64,000 nt of DNA from NCBI RefSeq assembly GCF_007828045.1, contig NZ_VITN01000027.1, positions 1 through 64,000 of the forward strand, in the 5' to 3' direction. Numbering within the stretch: position 1 is the stretch's first letter; each line of letters opens with the position of its first letter. Below, one piece after another: positions 34,151 to 43,029 of this stretch. This stretch comes from Nitrospirillum amazonense. Lineage in GTDB: Bacteria > Pseudomonadota > Alphaproteobacteria > Azospirillales > Azospirillaceae. A program made the position numbers and the translations under genes. The notes under the pieces are model-generated. The model worked only from the letters and a program-made list of their open reading frames with translations. It made no database searches and was not told the DNA's origin.

Positions 34151-34822
34151 CTATTTCCCCGCCGCCCCTTTGGCCATGGCCTCGCGGATGCCCTTCACCA
34201 TGTCCTCCGCCGTGGTGCCCCGGGCGAAGATGGTGGCCAGGCGGTTGTCCGGATCCATGAGATAGACGTAGGTGGAATGGTCCATGAGGTAGTTTTCCGG
34301 GTCGTCGCCGGCCACCTTGGCGGCGTAGACCCGCCAGGCGCGCGTGGCGGCGGAGACCTGGGCGGCCGTGCCGGTCAGCCCCACCAGGCGGGGATGGAAC
34401 TGCGCGACATAGTCCGACAGCTGCTGCGGCGTGTCGCGGCCGGGATCGACGCTGACGAAGATAGGCTGCACCTTGTCGCCCTGCGCGCCCAGCTGGTCCA
34501 TGGCCTGGGCCATGACCTGCAACTCAGTGGGGCAGATGTCGGGGCAGAAGGTGTAGCCGAAGAACATCAGCCGCCAGGACCCGGCGTAGCTTTTCTCCGT
34601 CACCGTCTTGCCGGACTGGTCCACCAGGGTGAAGGGGCCGCCCACGGCCACGCCCGGCACGATCTGGCCGCCGATGCCCGAGGCCGGGGCCGCCCCCGTG
34701 CTGCTGGCGCTGGACGCGGGACGGGAGGACGGCGGCGCCCCCAGCCACCACGCCACCAGGGCCGCGAAGGCGAGCGCCGGCACCAGGGTGACCAGCAGGC
34801 GGATCAGACGTTTCTTGGCCAT
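34151..34822 (-). CDS. SCO1/SenC-family copper-insertion protein
   Basis: 223-aa membrane-anchored thioredoxin-fold protein. One N-terminal helix (LLVTLVPALAFAALVAWW) is followed by a low-complexity Ser/Ala linker. Copper/redox residues are C93 and C97 (FCPDICPTE) and H182 (MDHSTYVY). SCO matures the CuA site of cytochrome c oxidase, with PCuAC as partner. SCO-PCuAC form a two-gene operon. No oxidase genes are in the window. Confidence 0.93.
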   Translation of the reverse strand: MAKKRLIRLLVTLVPALAFAALVAWWLGAPPSSRPASSASSTGAAPASGIGGQIVPGVAVGGPFTLVDQSGKTVTEKSYAGSWRLMFFGYTFCPDICPTELQVMAQAMDQLGAQGDKVQPIFVSVDPGRDTPQQLSDYVAQFHPRLVGLTGTAAQVSAATRAWRVYAAKVAGDDPENYLMDHSTYVYLMDPDNRLATIFARGTTAEDMVKGIREAMAKGAAGK

Positions 34823-34887
34823 GGGATGTGCGGCGCCCGTGCGACGGGAAGATAGGTTCCCTTTACCCTAGCGCGCCCCGGCCCTGA

Positions 34888-34924
34888 AAACAAAGGCGGG
34901 CGGCACCCATCGGCACCGCCCGCC
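34888..34924 (-). terminator. Intrinsic terminator after phoH
   Basis: In the direction of transcription: 9-bp stem GGCGGGCGG / CCGCCCGCC with a 12-base loop, followed by TTTGTTTTC. It separates phoH from the SCO/PCuAC operon. Confidence 0.85.
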
Positions 34925-34949
34925 CCTGGTTTTAAAGTCTAGGCCGCCC

Positions 34950-35726
34950 TTACAGCACGGTCAGCATGCTGGCCACCAGCGGGTGGCGCACGATGTCGCG
35001 GTCGTTCAGGCGGACGACGGCGATGCCCTCCACCGCTTCCAGGCGGCGGGCGATGTCGGACAGGCCGGACAGGCCGTTCAGCAGGTCGGACTGGTCCGGG
35101 TCGCCGGTCAGCACCATGGTGGAGTGCCAGCCCAGGCGGGTCAGCAGCATCTTGATCTGGCCGTAGGTGCAGTTCTGCGCCTCGTCGATCACGACGAAGG
35201 CGTTGTTCAGGGTGCGGCCGCGCATGAAGCCCACCGGCGCGATCTCGATGGTGCCTTCCGCCATCAGGGTGCGCAGGCGCTTGCCGCCCAGGCGGTCGTT
35301 CAGCGCATCATAGAGCGGGCGCAGGAAGGGGGCCATCTTCTCCCCCATGTCGCCCGGCAGATAGCCGATGCTCTCACCCGCCTCGATGGCCGGGCGGGAC
35401 AGGATGATGCGGTCGACCCGCCCGGCCTCCAGCGCTTCCACCGCGCTGGAGATGGCCAGATAGGTCTTGCCCGTGCCCGCCGGGCCCAGGGCCAAGGCCA
35501 AGTTGTGGGTGGCGATGGCCTCCATCAGCACCTTCTGATTGGGGCTTTGCGGCTTGACCTTGCGCACATAGCTCTGATCCCGCCGCTCCTCAATGGGGTC
35601 CCAACTGCCGCTGGCGGGGGCGCCGGCCCCTTGAGCGGAGCGGGCGGGCATCACATCGGGGAAAAGCGGGCGCACCTTGTCGGAGCTGGAGCCGCCGGAA
35701 GTCACCTTCACTGGACGCTTGGCCAT
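34950..35726 (-). CDS. phoH: PhoH-family ATPase
   Basis: 258-aa PhoH-like protein with Walker A GPAGTGKT (81-88) and Walker B VVIDEAQ (178-184), plus SRPAIEAGESIGYLPGDM and LTGDPDQSDL. The family is associated with phosphate starvation and RNA metabolism; its biochemical role is unsettled. Residues 1-50 are a disordered, charged extension. The start at 35726 follows AGGAGACAGAC, a strong site; an ATG at 35744 is less likely. The long untranslated leader carries a candidate transcription attenuator at 35852-35969. Confidence 0.88.
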   Translation of the reverse strand: MAKRPVKVTSGGSSSDKVRPLFPDVMPARSAQGAGAPASGSWDPIEERRDQSYVRKVKPQSPNQKVLMEAIATHNLALALGPAGTGKTYLAISSAVEALEAGRVDRIILSRPAIEAGESIGYLPGDMGEKMAPFLRPLYDALNDRLGGKRLRTLMAEGTIEIAPVGFMRGRTLNNAFVVIDEAQNCTYGQIKMLLTRLGWHSTMVLTGDPDQSDLLNGLSGLSDIARRLEAVEGIAVVRLNDRDIVRHPLVASMLTVL

Positions 35727-35851
35727 GTCTGTCTCCTCAGTCACACCGAATTGCGCCGCGGGAACGCCCGCGGCCAGGTTACTAGGCAGGCAGGAACCGC
35801 GCGCCGGGCGACCCCGGGGGTTGGGACCCCGGGCGCCGGAGACCGGGCACG

Positions 35852-35969
35852 AAAAAACCGCATCCCCAGGTCAGCGGGGCATGCGGTTTGGAGGGGGCCA
35901 TCGTGGGGCGCCGGATGGGGCGATCCGCATCCCCCTGCGGGGCCGGATGCCGCGGACCGTGCGATGCGG
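35852..35969 (-). promoter_or_regulatory. Candidate transcription attenuator in the phoH leader
   Basis: On the minus strand four complementary segments occur in order: CCGCATC (35969-35963), GGGGATGCGG (35934-35925), CCGCATGCCCC (35886-35876), and GGGGATGCGG (35867-35858). The last two, extended by AAA/TTT, form a terminator (35889-35852) ending in TTTTTT. Segment 2 is identical to segment 4, so it can pair with segment 3 and disarm the terminator; segment 1 can in turn sequester segment 2. This is the classical anti-antiterminator/antiterminator/terminator layout. An outer stem, GCCATCGT / ACGATGGC (35897-35904 with 35974-35981), encloses segments 1 and 2. phoH starts 125 bp downstream. A stable GC hairpin (about 35804-35839) lies between. 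The terminator alone is well supported; the switching is inferred, and a short independent ncRNA ending here is the main alternative. Confidence 0.5.
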
Positions 35970-35989
35970 CGGGACGATGGCGGCCGATT

Positions 35990-36704
35990 GCGGGTGGCCT
36001 CAAGGGTCAACGGCGGCGGGGGCATCGGGGGAAGTCCGTTCCCCCGGCAGGCACACGACAGCACAGGCAGCGGCGCACAGTTTGGCAATACCCCGACCCG
36101 TCATTCTTGAGTGACGACCCTGGTATGCACTCTACCGCACCTGCGAGCGTCTGTCAGCAGGCCTTGGGGCATACATCAAATATTCATACCAGATGTGGTG
36201 GCCATAAGACCCCGAGTCGCCGCGCTTAGCCAACCGCGAAGACAGTCCCGAGTCGGGTCGCCCTTGCCCTTTCGGGATAAGGTGGCGTGAGCCGGTGCGG
36301 CCGGCCGGCTTTGGCACCGCGGCGAAAACGCCCCCGTGATTCAAGAGGCTGCCCCTTGGGGCGCCCCCCGCCACCCGGGTTCGCACCGGAGGCGCGAGCA
36401 CCCCGAAGGTGCACTAAGACTCAATAAATATTGTGTGGGCTGGCGCTTTCCGCTCAAAATGTGGATCTGAGGATTCCCTTGACGCCTGCGCCCATCTGGT
36501 CTTGAAACGCGCCTTCGATGGGTCCGGCCTGAGGCGCCGTCCTGCCATTCGGCAAGGATGTGCCGTCGCATTTCGAGGACCCTCTGCCCCCCGCGGGCGA
36601 TCGGACGCAGGCCCCTGCCCCCGGCTGGGGCGCCAAGGGACGTTCCGGCCACGCGCGGACGGGTGATGGTCAGGCAGATTAGGGATTAAGGGGTCAGGGG
36701 CGAG
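35990..36704. other. Long intergenic region before minC
   Basis: About 700 bp with no convincing protein gene on either strand; short frames are Arg/Gly/Pro-rich composition artefacts. Visible structure: TGGTATG (36121) with CATACCA (36185), repeated CCCGAGTCG (near 36212 and 36247), a CGCCCTTGCCC-TTTC-GGG hairpin region near 36260, a GGTGGCG/CGCCACC pair (36281 and 36368), and an AT-rich island near 36421 (TCAATAAATATTG). It probably holds the minCDE promoter and the start of the phoH leader, and may hold a structured RNA. Confidence 0.4.
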
Positions 36705-37469
36705 ATGAGCAACCAGGTGGCATTCCGGGACGCGCCGTTCCAATTGCGCGGCAGCAACTTCACCATGATGGTGTTGAAGGTCTCGGACCCGCATGCCCAG
36801 AATTTCTTCTTCGCCCTGTCGGACAAGGTGCGCCAGGCGCCCAATTTTTTCCGCAATGCGCCGGTAGTGCTGGACCTGGACGATCTTCCCCCGGGGCAAG
36901 GCTTTGATTTCGAGAATTTCTGCGACCTGCTGCGTACGCTGGGCCTGATTGCCGTGGGCCTGCAGGGCGGCACCCGTGAACAGCAAGAGGCGGCGCTGGC
37001 CGTGGGCCTGGCCGTGTTCCCGCAGGGCCGCGCCACGGCCGAGGCGCAGCCGGCCGCCCCCCGGCCCCAGGCCGTGGCGGACGCCCCCATGCCCGCCGCC
37101 CCCGTGGCGGCGCCGGCGCACGACCTGCCCTACCAGAAGGCCACCCTGCTGGTGCGAGAGAACGTGCGGTCCGGCCGGCAGCTGTACGCCCAGGGCGGCG
37201 ACCTGGTGGTCATCGGCTCGGTCTCGCCGGGCGCCGAGCTGGTGGCCGATGGCAACATCCATGTCTACGGCGCATTGCGCGGCCGCGCGCTGGCGGGGAT
37301 GGCGGGCGACCGCAACGCCCGCATCTTCTGCCAGAACCTGGAGGCGGAGATGGTTTCCATCGCCGGGCTGTACCGGGTGAGCGAGGATCTGGAGAAATCC
37401 GTCCTGCGCCGCCAGGTCCAGATCTACCTGGACCAGGGTTTCCTGCACATCGATCCGGTCACCGTCTGA
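36705..37469 (+). CDS. minC: Septum site-determining protein MinC
   Basis: 254-aa division inhibitor. The N-terminal FtsZ-interacting domain is residues ~10-105 (FQLRGSNFTMMVLKV to LGLIAVGLQGG). An Ala/Pro linker follows, then the C-terminal beta-helix (RSGRQLYAQGGDLVVIGSV, ADGNIHVYGALRGRALAG, ARIFCQNLEAEMVSIAGLY) that dimerises and binds MinD. It blocks Z-ring assembly away from midcell. First gene of minCDE; 47 bp to minD. Confidence 0.95.
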   Translation: MSNQVAFRDAPFQLRGSNFTMMVLKVSDPHAQNFFFALSDKVRQAPNFFRNAPVVLDLDDLPPGQGFDFENFCDLLRTLGLIAVGLQGGTREQQEAALAVGLAVFPQGRATAEAQPAAPRPQAVADAPMPAAPVAAPAHDLPYQKATLLVRENVRSGRQLYAQGGDLVVIGSVSPGAELVADGNIHVYGALRGRALAGMAGDRNARIFCQNLEAEMVSIAGLYRVSEDLEKSVLRRQVQIYLDQGFLHIDPVTV

Positions 37470-37516
37470 CGCACGGCCGGTTTTCCCAGTAACCTTCTTT
37501 TCCAAGGGAGACGTTC

Positions 37517-38332
37517 TTGGCCAAGATCATCGTCATGACATCGGGCAAGGGCGGCGTCGGCAAGACCACCTCATCCGCCGCCTTCGGCACCGGCCTGGCC
37601 TTGCGGGGGTTCAAGACCTGCATCATCGATTTCGACGTGGGCCTGCGCAACCTGGACCTGATCATGGGGTGCGAACGCCGCGTGGTGTTCGACTTCATCA
37701 ACGTCATCAATGGCGAGGCGCGCCTCAGCCAGGCGTTGATCAAGGACAAGCGGGTGGAGAACCTGTACATCCTCCCCACCTCGCAGACCCGCGACAAGGA
37801 TGCCCTGACCGAGCAGGGGGTCGAGAAGATCCTGAACGAGCTCAAGAAAGAGTTCGATTACATCATCTGCGACAGCCCGGCCGGCATCGAGCGCGGCGCC
37901 CTGATGGCGCTGTATTTCGCCGACCACGCCATCATCGTCACCAATCCCGAGGTTTCCTCGGTGCGTGACAGCGACCGTATCCTGGGCGTCATCCAGGCCA
38001 AGTCGCGCCGCGCCGAGAAGGGCGAGGCCCCGGTGCAGGAGCACCTGCTGGTTACCCGCTACGACCCGGAACGGGTGGAGAAGGGGGAAATGCTGAAGGT
38101 CGAGGACGTGCTGGAGATCCTGGCCATCCCGCTGCTGGGCATCATCCCGGAAAGCCCCGCCGTGCTGCGCGCCAGCAACGTCGGCATGCCCGTGGTGCTG
38201 GACGACAAGTCCAATGCCGGCCAGGCCTACTCCGACGCCGTTGGCCGCTTCCTGGGCGAGAAGATCGAGCATCGCTTCGTCAAAGTGGAGAAGAAGGGCT
38301 TCTTCGACCGGCTGCTGCGGAGGACCGCATGA
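37517..38332 (+). CDS. minD: Septum site-determining ATPase MinD
   Basis: 271-aa ParA-like ATPase with deviant Walker A GKGGVGKT (10-17), Walker A' IIDFDVGLRNLDLIMG, and Walker B-like YIICDSPAGIERGA. The C-terminal amphipathic membrane-targeting helix is FVKVEKKGFFDRLLRR. It recruits MinC and oscillates with MinE. The start is TTG at 37517 behind AAGGGAG. The stop overlaps the minE start by four bases (ATGA). Confidence 0.96.
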   Translation: MAKIIVMTSGKGGVGKTTSSAAFGTGLALRGFKTCIIDFDVGLRNLDLIMGCERRVVFDFINVINGEARLSQALIKDKRVENLYILPTSQTRDKDALTEQGVEKILNELKKEFDYIICDSPAGIERGALMALYFADHAIIVTNPEVSSVRDSDRILGVIQAKSRRAEKGEAPVQEHLLVTRYDPERVEKGEMLKVEDVLEILAIPLLGIIPESPAVLRASNVGMPVVLDDKSNAGQAYSDAVGRFLGEKIEHRFVKVEKKGFFDRLLRRTA

Positions 38333-38637
38333 GCATTTTCGATTTCTTCCGCACGCCCAAGAAGGCGTCCGCGGCCGACCAGGCCAAGGAACGCCTGCAG
38401 ATCGTCCTGGCCCATGAGCGGGCCGGCCGCGACAGTCCTGACTTCCTGCCCCAGCTGCAGAAAGAACTGCTGGACGTCATCAAGAAGTACGTCTCCATCG
38501 ACGACGACAAGGTGGCGGTGAAGCTGGACCGGGCCAGCGGCTATTCCACGCTGGAGGTCAACGTGGAACTGCCCGCACCGGCCAAGGGGGCGGCCCGCGC
38601 GGCCACCGGCAAAGTCGCGGCGGCCGGGAACGCGTGA
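38329..38637 (+). CDS. minE: Cell division topological specificity factor MinE
   Basis: 102-aa MinE. The N-terminal membrane-binding/MinD-contact helix is SIFDFFRTPKKASAADQAKE, with the conserved RLQIVLAHERAG; the C-terminal topological domain follows (ELLDVIKKYVSIDDDKVAVKLD). The last ~20 residues are an extra Ala/Lys tail. Translation is coupled to minD by the ATGA overlap. Confidence 0.95.
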   Translation: MSIFDFFRTPKKASAADQAKERLQIVLAHERAGRDSPDFLPQLQKELLDVIKKYVSIDDDKVAVKLDRASGYSTLEVNVELPAPAKGAARAATGKVAAAGNA

Positions 38638-38679
38638 GGTTTTAAGGTTCCTCGGGCGCCAGCGATGTGAACTCGGCAG

Positions 38680-38712
38680 AGGCCGGTCCCCGGGGGCCGG
38701 CCTTTGTCGTTT
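38680..38712 (+). terminator. Terminator after minCDE
   Basis: Stem AGGCCGG-t-CCC / GGG-g-CCGGCCT followed by TTGTCGTTT, 42 bp after the minE stop and just before the convergent HEAT-like gene. Confidence 0.7.
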
Positions 38713-39596
38713 CAGGCGGCATCCGCCTGCACCGCTTGCTGACGCAACTTGGCGGCCAGCGCCGTGGCCTGGGCGTCGTCGAAGCCGTCCAGCGCCTCCA
38801 GCACCACCTGGCGCAGATCGGCGTGGCGAGCGGCGCGGCGCAGCGCCACCAGGCTGTCGGCATCGACGCCGACATGATCCATGACCGAGGCCAGGGCCGC
38901 CACCGTCTCCCGCGTCGGCGCCGCCGTCACCAGCTGCGCCAGGTCGGCGCGCACGGTGGGGCGGCCCAACCGGCCCAGGGCGCAGACGGCACCGGTGGCC
39001 ACCGCCCGGTCGGGATCGGCCCGCAGCTTTTCCAGCGCGTCGATGACGGGGAATTCCGCCTGGCGCACGCAGCGGCAGGCGGCCGCCCGCGCCGCGGCGT
39101 CGGCCGTGCCCAGCAGGCGCAGCAGTACCTTGCGGTCCAGCGCCACCTCCAGCCGCACGGCGGCGGTGAGGGCCGCCACCTCCACGGGGCCCGCCAGCCC
39201 CACGCCGCCCAGCAGGCCGGCGACGATGGCCGTCGCCTGCGGTCCGCCGATGGCGGCCAGCGCCTCCAGCACCGCAACCGGTTCCCGCCCATTCAGGCCG
39301 TAACCGGCCAAACGCTTCAGACGCAGCCCCAGCAGCGGGATGGCGGCTGTCAGGCGGCGGCGCCCGGCCTCCGCGATCAGGGGCAGGGCCTTGCTGAGCG
39401 GCGCGTCCGGCAGCAGGGCCAGCAGGACGGCGTCATCCAGGTCGGCCGGCGCCGGTTCGGCGGGCGGACGCGGACGCAGGGGCGTGGGCGGATTCACGGA
39501 CGCCACCGGATCCAGGCCCTGGGCCGGCGCGCCGAACAGATCCATCTGGTTCAGGGCCGTCTCGGCCATCCCCTTGGGTTTGCGCGCCTTCGCCAT
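38712..39596 (-). CDS. HEAT-repeat-like hypothetical protein
   Basis: 294-aa Ala/Leu-rich helical protein. After a variable N-terminus (MAKARKPKGMAE, Pro-rich stretch 35-50) come about six helical-pair repeats of ~35 residues, for example PVAVLEALAAIGGPQATAIVAGLL, LRLLGTADAAARAAACRCVRQ and AVATGAVCALGRLGRPTVRADL. The pattern matches HEAT/PBS-lyase-type repeats, which mediate protein contacts. No catalytic motif or signal peptide. The start at 39596 has AGAGGGAA upstream. Confidence 0.75.
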   Translation of the reverse strand: MAKARKPKGMAETALNQMDLFGAPAQGLDPVASVNPPTPLRPRPPAEPAPADLDDAVLLALLPDAPLSKALPLIAEAGRRRLTAAIPLLGLRLKRLAGYGLNGREPVAVLEALAAIGGPQATAIVAGLLGGVGLAGPVEVAALTAAVRLEVALDRKVLLRLLGTADAAARAAACRCVRQAEFPVIDALEKLRADPDRAVATGAVCALGRLGRPTVRADLAQLVTAAPTRETVAALASVMDHVGVDADSLVALRRAARHADLRQVVLEALDGFDDAQATALAAKLRQQAVQADAA

Positions 39597-39767
39597 GGTT
39601 CCCTCTCGCCCCACAAGAACAATTCACGAACACACTAAGCCCGTTCAGGTCGGCCCGTCAATCCGGTCACGGTCCGTTCTAGCCTTTCGGCAGATGACTC
39701 TTGCGCGGCTTAGCCCCCTCCCCCGGTCGTGATAAGAGGGTGGACCTGCAATGTATGGGAGCGCACC

Positions 39768-40661
39768 GTGGTCGGCCTGTTCTGGATCAGCATGGTTACG
39801 GGCGCCCGGCGCCCACGTCTGGCGGGTGCCGCCACCCTCATTGGCCTGGCCCTGGGCTTGGCGCTGCATCCCGGCGCGGCTCGCGCGGCCAACTGCGACC
39901 AGCCAGCCTCGGATGAGGAAACGGTGCAGTGTCTGGGCGCCGACCTGCGCCGCACCGACGCCGAGATCAACCGCGTCTATGGCGAGGTGCGCGGCAAGCT
40001 GGACGATGCCGGCAAGCTGGCCCTGCGGAACGAGCAGCGCGCTTGGCTCAAGCGGCGGGACGAGACCTGCGGCCTGGACAACAAGGAAAGTGACCGGGAG
40101 AAGTGGTTCCAGGCCATCCTGACCAACCGCGCCAAGACCGTGTGCGTCGTCCGCTTCACCAACGAGCGCTCCGCCCAGCTGGCGGCGGAACAGGCGGGCC
40201 AGGCCCCGGTGCCGGACGCCGCTCCCTCGGGTGATCTCTACGAGATCTGGAGCAAGCCGCCCGTCAGCACCGGCAAGTGGTATGTCGAGGCCACCATTGA
40301 CATGGGCGCCGTCGCCAAGCGGGCGGAAACCGCGCTGTTCTTCGGCGCGGAAAACCGGGAAGCCAGCTTTGGCCCCCTGATCCAGTTGCGCCATGACCGC
40401 GCTGGCGAACCCAAGCACGTATTGGGCTTGGCGGTGGACCTGGATACCGGTTGGCTGTACATGCGCGTGGACGGCGCCTGGAAGGGGGCCGCCCCAGGCC
40501 AGACAGGGGGAATGCAGATCCCGGCCCGCCTGCCTACGGTCATGGGCCTGACGTCGAGCGTCACCATGGCTGCCCTGGTCAAGGACGGGTTGATCAGCGT
40601 GAACTTCGGCGAGCGGCCCTTCGTCTACGCCGTGCCCGATGGCTACAAGCCGCTGAAATAA
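39768..40661 (+). CDS. Secreted LprI-like (DUF1311) protein with extra C-terminal domain
   Basis: About 297 aa. A signal peptide (LAGAATLIGLALGLALHPGAARA/A) precedes a ~90-residue LprI/DUF1311 domain: CDQPASDEETVQCLGADLRRTD, EINRVYGEVRGKL, LRNEQRAWLKRRDETCG. Four Cys should form two disulfides. LprI-type domains inhibit lysozymes, but bacterial copies are diverse. The C-terminal ~150 residues (IWSKPPVSTGKWYVEATIDMG onward) resemble a beta-rich ligand domain I cannot name. The GTG at 39768 has GGGAG upstream; ATG 39792 is an alternative. Confidence 0.75.
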   Translation: MVGLFWISMVTGARRPRLAGAATLIGLALGLALHPGAARAANCDQPASDEETVQCLGADLRRTDAEINRVYGEVRGKLDDAGKLALRNEQRAWLKRRDETCGLDNKESDREKWFQAILTNRAKTVCVVRFTNERSAQLAAEQAGQAPVPDAAPSGDLYEIWSKPPVSTGKWYVEATIDMGAVAKRAETALFFGAENREASFGPLIQLRHDRAGEPKHVLGLAVDLDTGWLYMRVDGAWKGAAPGQTGGMQIPARLPTVMGLTSSVTMAALVKDGLISVNFGERPFVYAVPDGYKPLK

Positions 40662-40664
40662 GGG

Positions 40665-41495
40665 TCAGGCCTTCGGCCGCTTCTCCGCGAAAGTGTGTTC
40701 GGGCCCGGGGAAGCGGCGGGCCCGGACATCCTCGGCATAGGCCTGGGCGGCGGCGGAAACCTGGCCGGCGAGGTCGGCGTAGCGCCTCACGAACTTGGGC
40801 GTGAAGTCGGCGAACAGGCCCAGCATGTCGTCCGACACCAGCACCTGGCCATCGCAGGCGGCGCTGGCGCCGATGCCGATGGTGATCACGGGCACCAGTT
40901 CCGTCACTTGGCGGGCCAGCGGCTCCACCACCCCTTCGATCACCAGCGAGAAGGCGCCGGCCTCGGCCACGGCCCGGGCGTCGCCCAGGATCTTGGCCTG
41001 CTCCGCATCACTCCGCCCACGGGCGCGATAGCCGCCCAGGACGTTCACCGCCTGGGGCGTCAGCCCGACATGGCCCATGACGGGAATGCCCCGGCGCACC
41101 AGGAAGTCGATGGTGGCCGCCATCTCCTCCCCGCCTTCCAGCTTCACGGCGGCGGCGCCGGTCTCGGCCAGGATACGGGCGGCGACACGGAAGGCCTGTT
41201 CGCGGCTTTCCTGATAGCTGCCGAAGGGCAAGTCCACCACCACGGCGGCGTGATTGGAGCCGCGCACCACGGCGGCGCCATGGGCCACCATCATGTCGAC
41301 CGTGACGCCCAGGGTGCTGGGCAGGCCGTACAGCACCATGCCCAGGCTGTCCCCCACCAGCAGCACGTCGCAATGCGGGTCCAGCAGGCCGGCCATGGGG
41401 GCCGTGTAGGCTGTGAGGCACACCACGGGGGTAGTCCCTTTACGGGCGGAAATGTCGGGCACGCTCAGGCGTTTCACGGCGGTGGTGGCGCTCAT
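40665..41495 (-). CDS. panB: 3-methyl-2-oxobutanoate hydroxymethyltransferase
   Basis: 276-aa PanB, which transfers a hydroxymethyl group from methylene-THF to ketoisovalerate to make ketopantoate for pantothenate and CoA. Typical segments: [100 protein letters not shown]. The ATG at 41495 precedes the ISARKG start of the fold. panC is not adjacent; the next enzyme, panE, lies at 58504. Confidence 0.95.
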   Translation of the reverse strand: MSATTAVKRLSVPDISARKGTTPVVCLTAYTAPMAGLLDPHCDVLLVGDSLGMVLYGLPSTLGVTVDMMVAHGAAVVRGSNHAAVVVDLPFGSYQESREQAFRVAARILAETGAAAVKLEGGEEMAATIDFLVRRGIPVMGHVGLTPQAVNVLGGYRARGRSDAEQAKILGDARAVAEAGAFSLVIEGVVEPLARQVTELVPVITIGIGASAACDGQVLVSDDMLGLFADFTPKFVRRYADLAGQVSAAAQAYAEDVRARRFPGPEHTFAEKRPKA

Positions 41496-41700
41496 CCCGG
41501 TGGCGATCCTCAAGGAAAGGGCGTTTTGCGCCGCATCCCTACACCAAAGCGGCGCGCCGCGCCAATGAATGGCGACGCGTCGCAGCCAGCGCACCACACC
41601 CGCCCTCGTTCCCTCACCAGAACTTCGCTATGTTAATTTTTCAGCCCGCCCACATTGGATGGCGGGCCCGGACCAGAGCCAGGACCAGAAAAGGCGGCGC

Positions 41701-43014
41701 ATGCAGTCGGCGGTGGACGCGAGCAAAGACAAATGGCCCGGCCCCTCGGCGGAGCCCACGGCCGGCGTACCCGTCTCCGGCGGCTTCTGGCGCAAGCTGC
41801 TGGCCTTTTCCGGCCCCGGCTACCTGGTGGCCGTGGGCTATATGGACCCCGGCAACTGGGCGACCGACATCGCCGGCGGCTCCCGCTTCGGCTATGCGCT
41901 GTTGTCCGTGGTGCTGCTGTCCAGCCTGATGGCCATGCTGCTGCAGGCCCTGTCGGTGCGCCTGGGCATCGCCAGCGGCCGCGACCTGGCCCAGCTGTGC
42001 CGGGAGCGGTATGGCCCCCGCACCGCCGTTCTGCTGTGGATATTGTGCGAAATCGCCATCATCGCCTGCGACATCGCGGAGGTGATCGGCTCCGCCATCG
42101 CGCTGAAGCTGCTGTTCGGCCTGCCCTTGATCGTGGGCGCCCTTATCACCGCCTTCGACAGCCTGCTGATCCTGGCCCTGCAGAACCGGGGCGTGCGCCG
42201 GCTGGAGGCCTTCATCCTGGGCCTGATCACCCTGATCGGCCTGTGCTTCCTGGCGGAGGTGGCGTTGAGCCGGCCAGGCGTGGGTGCCGTACTGGCGGGC
42301 TTCGTGCCCACGGCGGACCTGCTGGGCGACCCGGCCAAGCTGTACGTGGCGGTGGGCATCCTGGGCGCCACCGTCATGCCCCACAATCTCTACCTCCATT
42401 CCGCCGTGGTGCGCACCCGCGCCTTCGCCCAGGACGAGGACGGCCGGCGCGAGGCCATCCGCTTCGCCACGCTGGATAGCACGGTGGCCCTGTTCATCGC
42501 CTTCTTCATCAACGCCGGCATCCTGATCTTGGCGGCCGCCGCCTTCCACGGCCAGGCGCTGGTGGAGGATATCGAGGAGGCCTACCGTCTGCTGGCCCCC
42601 ATGCTGGGCGCACCGCTGGCCAGCCTGCTGTTCGCCGTGGCGCTGCTGGCGGCGGGCCAGAACTCCACCGTCACCGCCACCCTGGCCGGCCAGGTGGTGA
42701 TGGAGGGCTTCGTCTCCCTGCGGCTGAAGCCGGTGTGGCGCCGGCTGATCACGCGCCTGCTGGCGCTGGTGCCCACCCTGCTGGTGCTGGTCATCGCCGG
42801 CGACTCGGCGGCCACCACGCTGCTGATCTTCACCCAGGTGGTGTTGAGCCTGCAGCTGCCCTTCGCCGTCATCCCCCTGGTCCGCTTCTGCGGCGACCGG
42901 GGCGTCATGGGACGTCTGGTGGCGCCCCGCTGGCTGCTGGCCCCCGCCTGGGCGGTAGCGGGCGTCATCGTCATCCTGAACGGCGTGCTGATCGTCCAGA
43001 CGGTCACAGGATAA
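41701..43014 (+). CDS. mntH: Nramp-family divalent metal transporter (MntH-like)
   Basis: 437-aa transporter with about 11 membrane helices. The metal-binding helix 1 motif is [15 protein letters not shown] (DPGN) and helix 6 carries [14 protein letters not shown] (MPH), the signature of Mn2+/Fe2+ proton symporters. The ATG at 41701 has AAGG upstream; in-frame ATGs at 41659 or 41569 would only add hydrophilic sequence. It is divergent from panB with a 205-bp gap in which I found no clear Fur or MntR box. Confidence 0.92.
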   Translation: MQSAVDASKDKWPGPSAEPTAGVPVSGGFWRKLLAFSGPGYLVAVGYMDPGNWATDIAGGSRFGYALLSVVLLSSLMAMLLQALSVRLGIASGRDLAQLCRERYGPRTAVLLWILCEIAIIACDIAEVIGSAIALKLLFGLPLIVGALITAFDSLLILALQNRGVRRLEAFILGLITLIGLCFLAEVALSRPGVGAVLAGFVPTADLLGDPAKLYVAVGILGATVMPHNLYLHSAVVRTRAFAQDEDGRREAIRFATLDSTVALFIAFFINAGILILAAAAFHGQALVEDIEEAYRLLAPMLGAPLASLLFAVALLAAGQNSTVTATLAGQVVMEGFVSLRLKPVWRRLITRLLALVPTLLVLVIAGDSAATTLLIFTQVVLSLQLPFAVIPLVRFCGDRGVMGRLVAPRWLLAPAWAVAGVIVILNGVLIVQTVTG

Positions 43015-43029
43015 GGGCGGCGGAAGGGG

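Noticed and set aside
36132-36652. Short minus-strand frames in the minC-phoH gap
   Set aside because: Arg/Gly/Pro-rich composition, no ribosome sites, no recognisable fold; treated as non-coding.
36414-37505. Minus-strand open frame opposite minC
   Set aside because: Shadow of minC; Gln/His-rich and without motifs. It would also have been the obvious gene for the terminator at 35852, but it is not credible.
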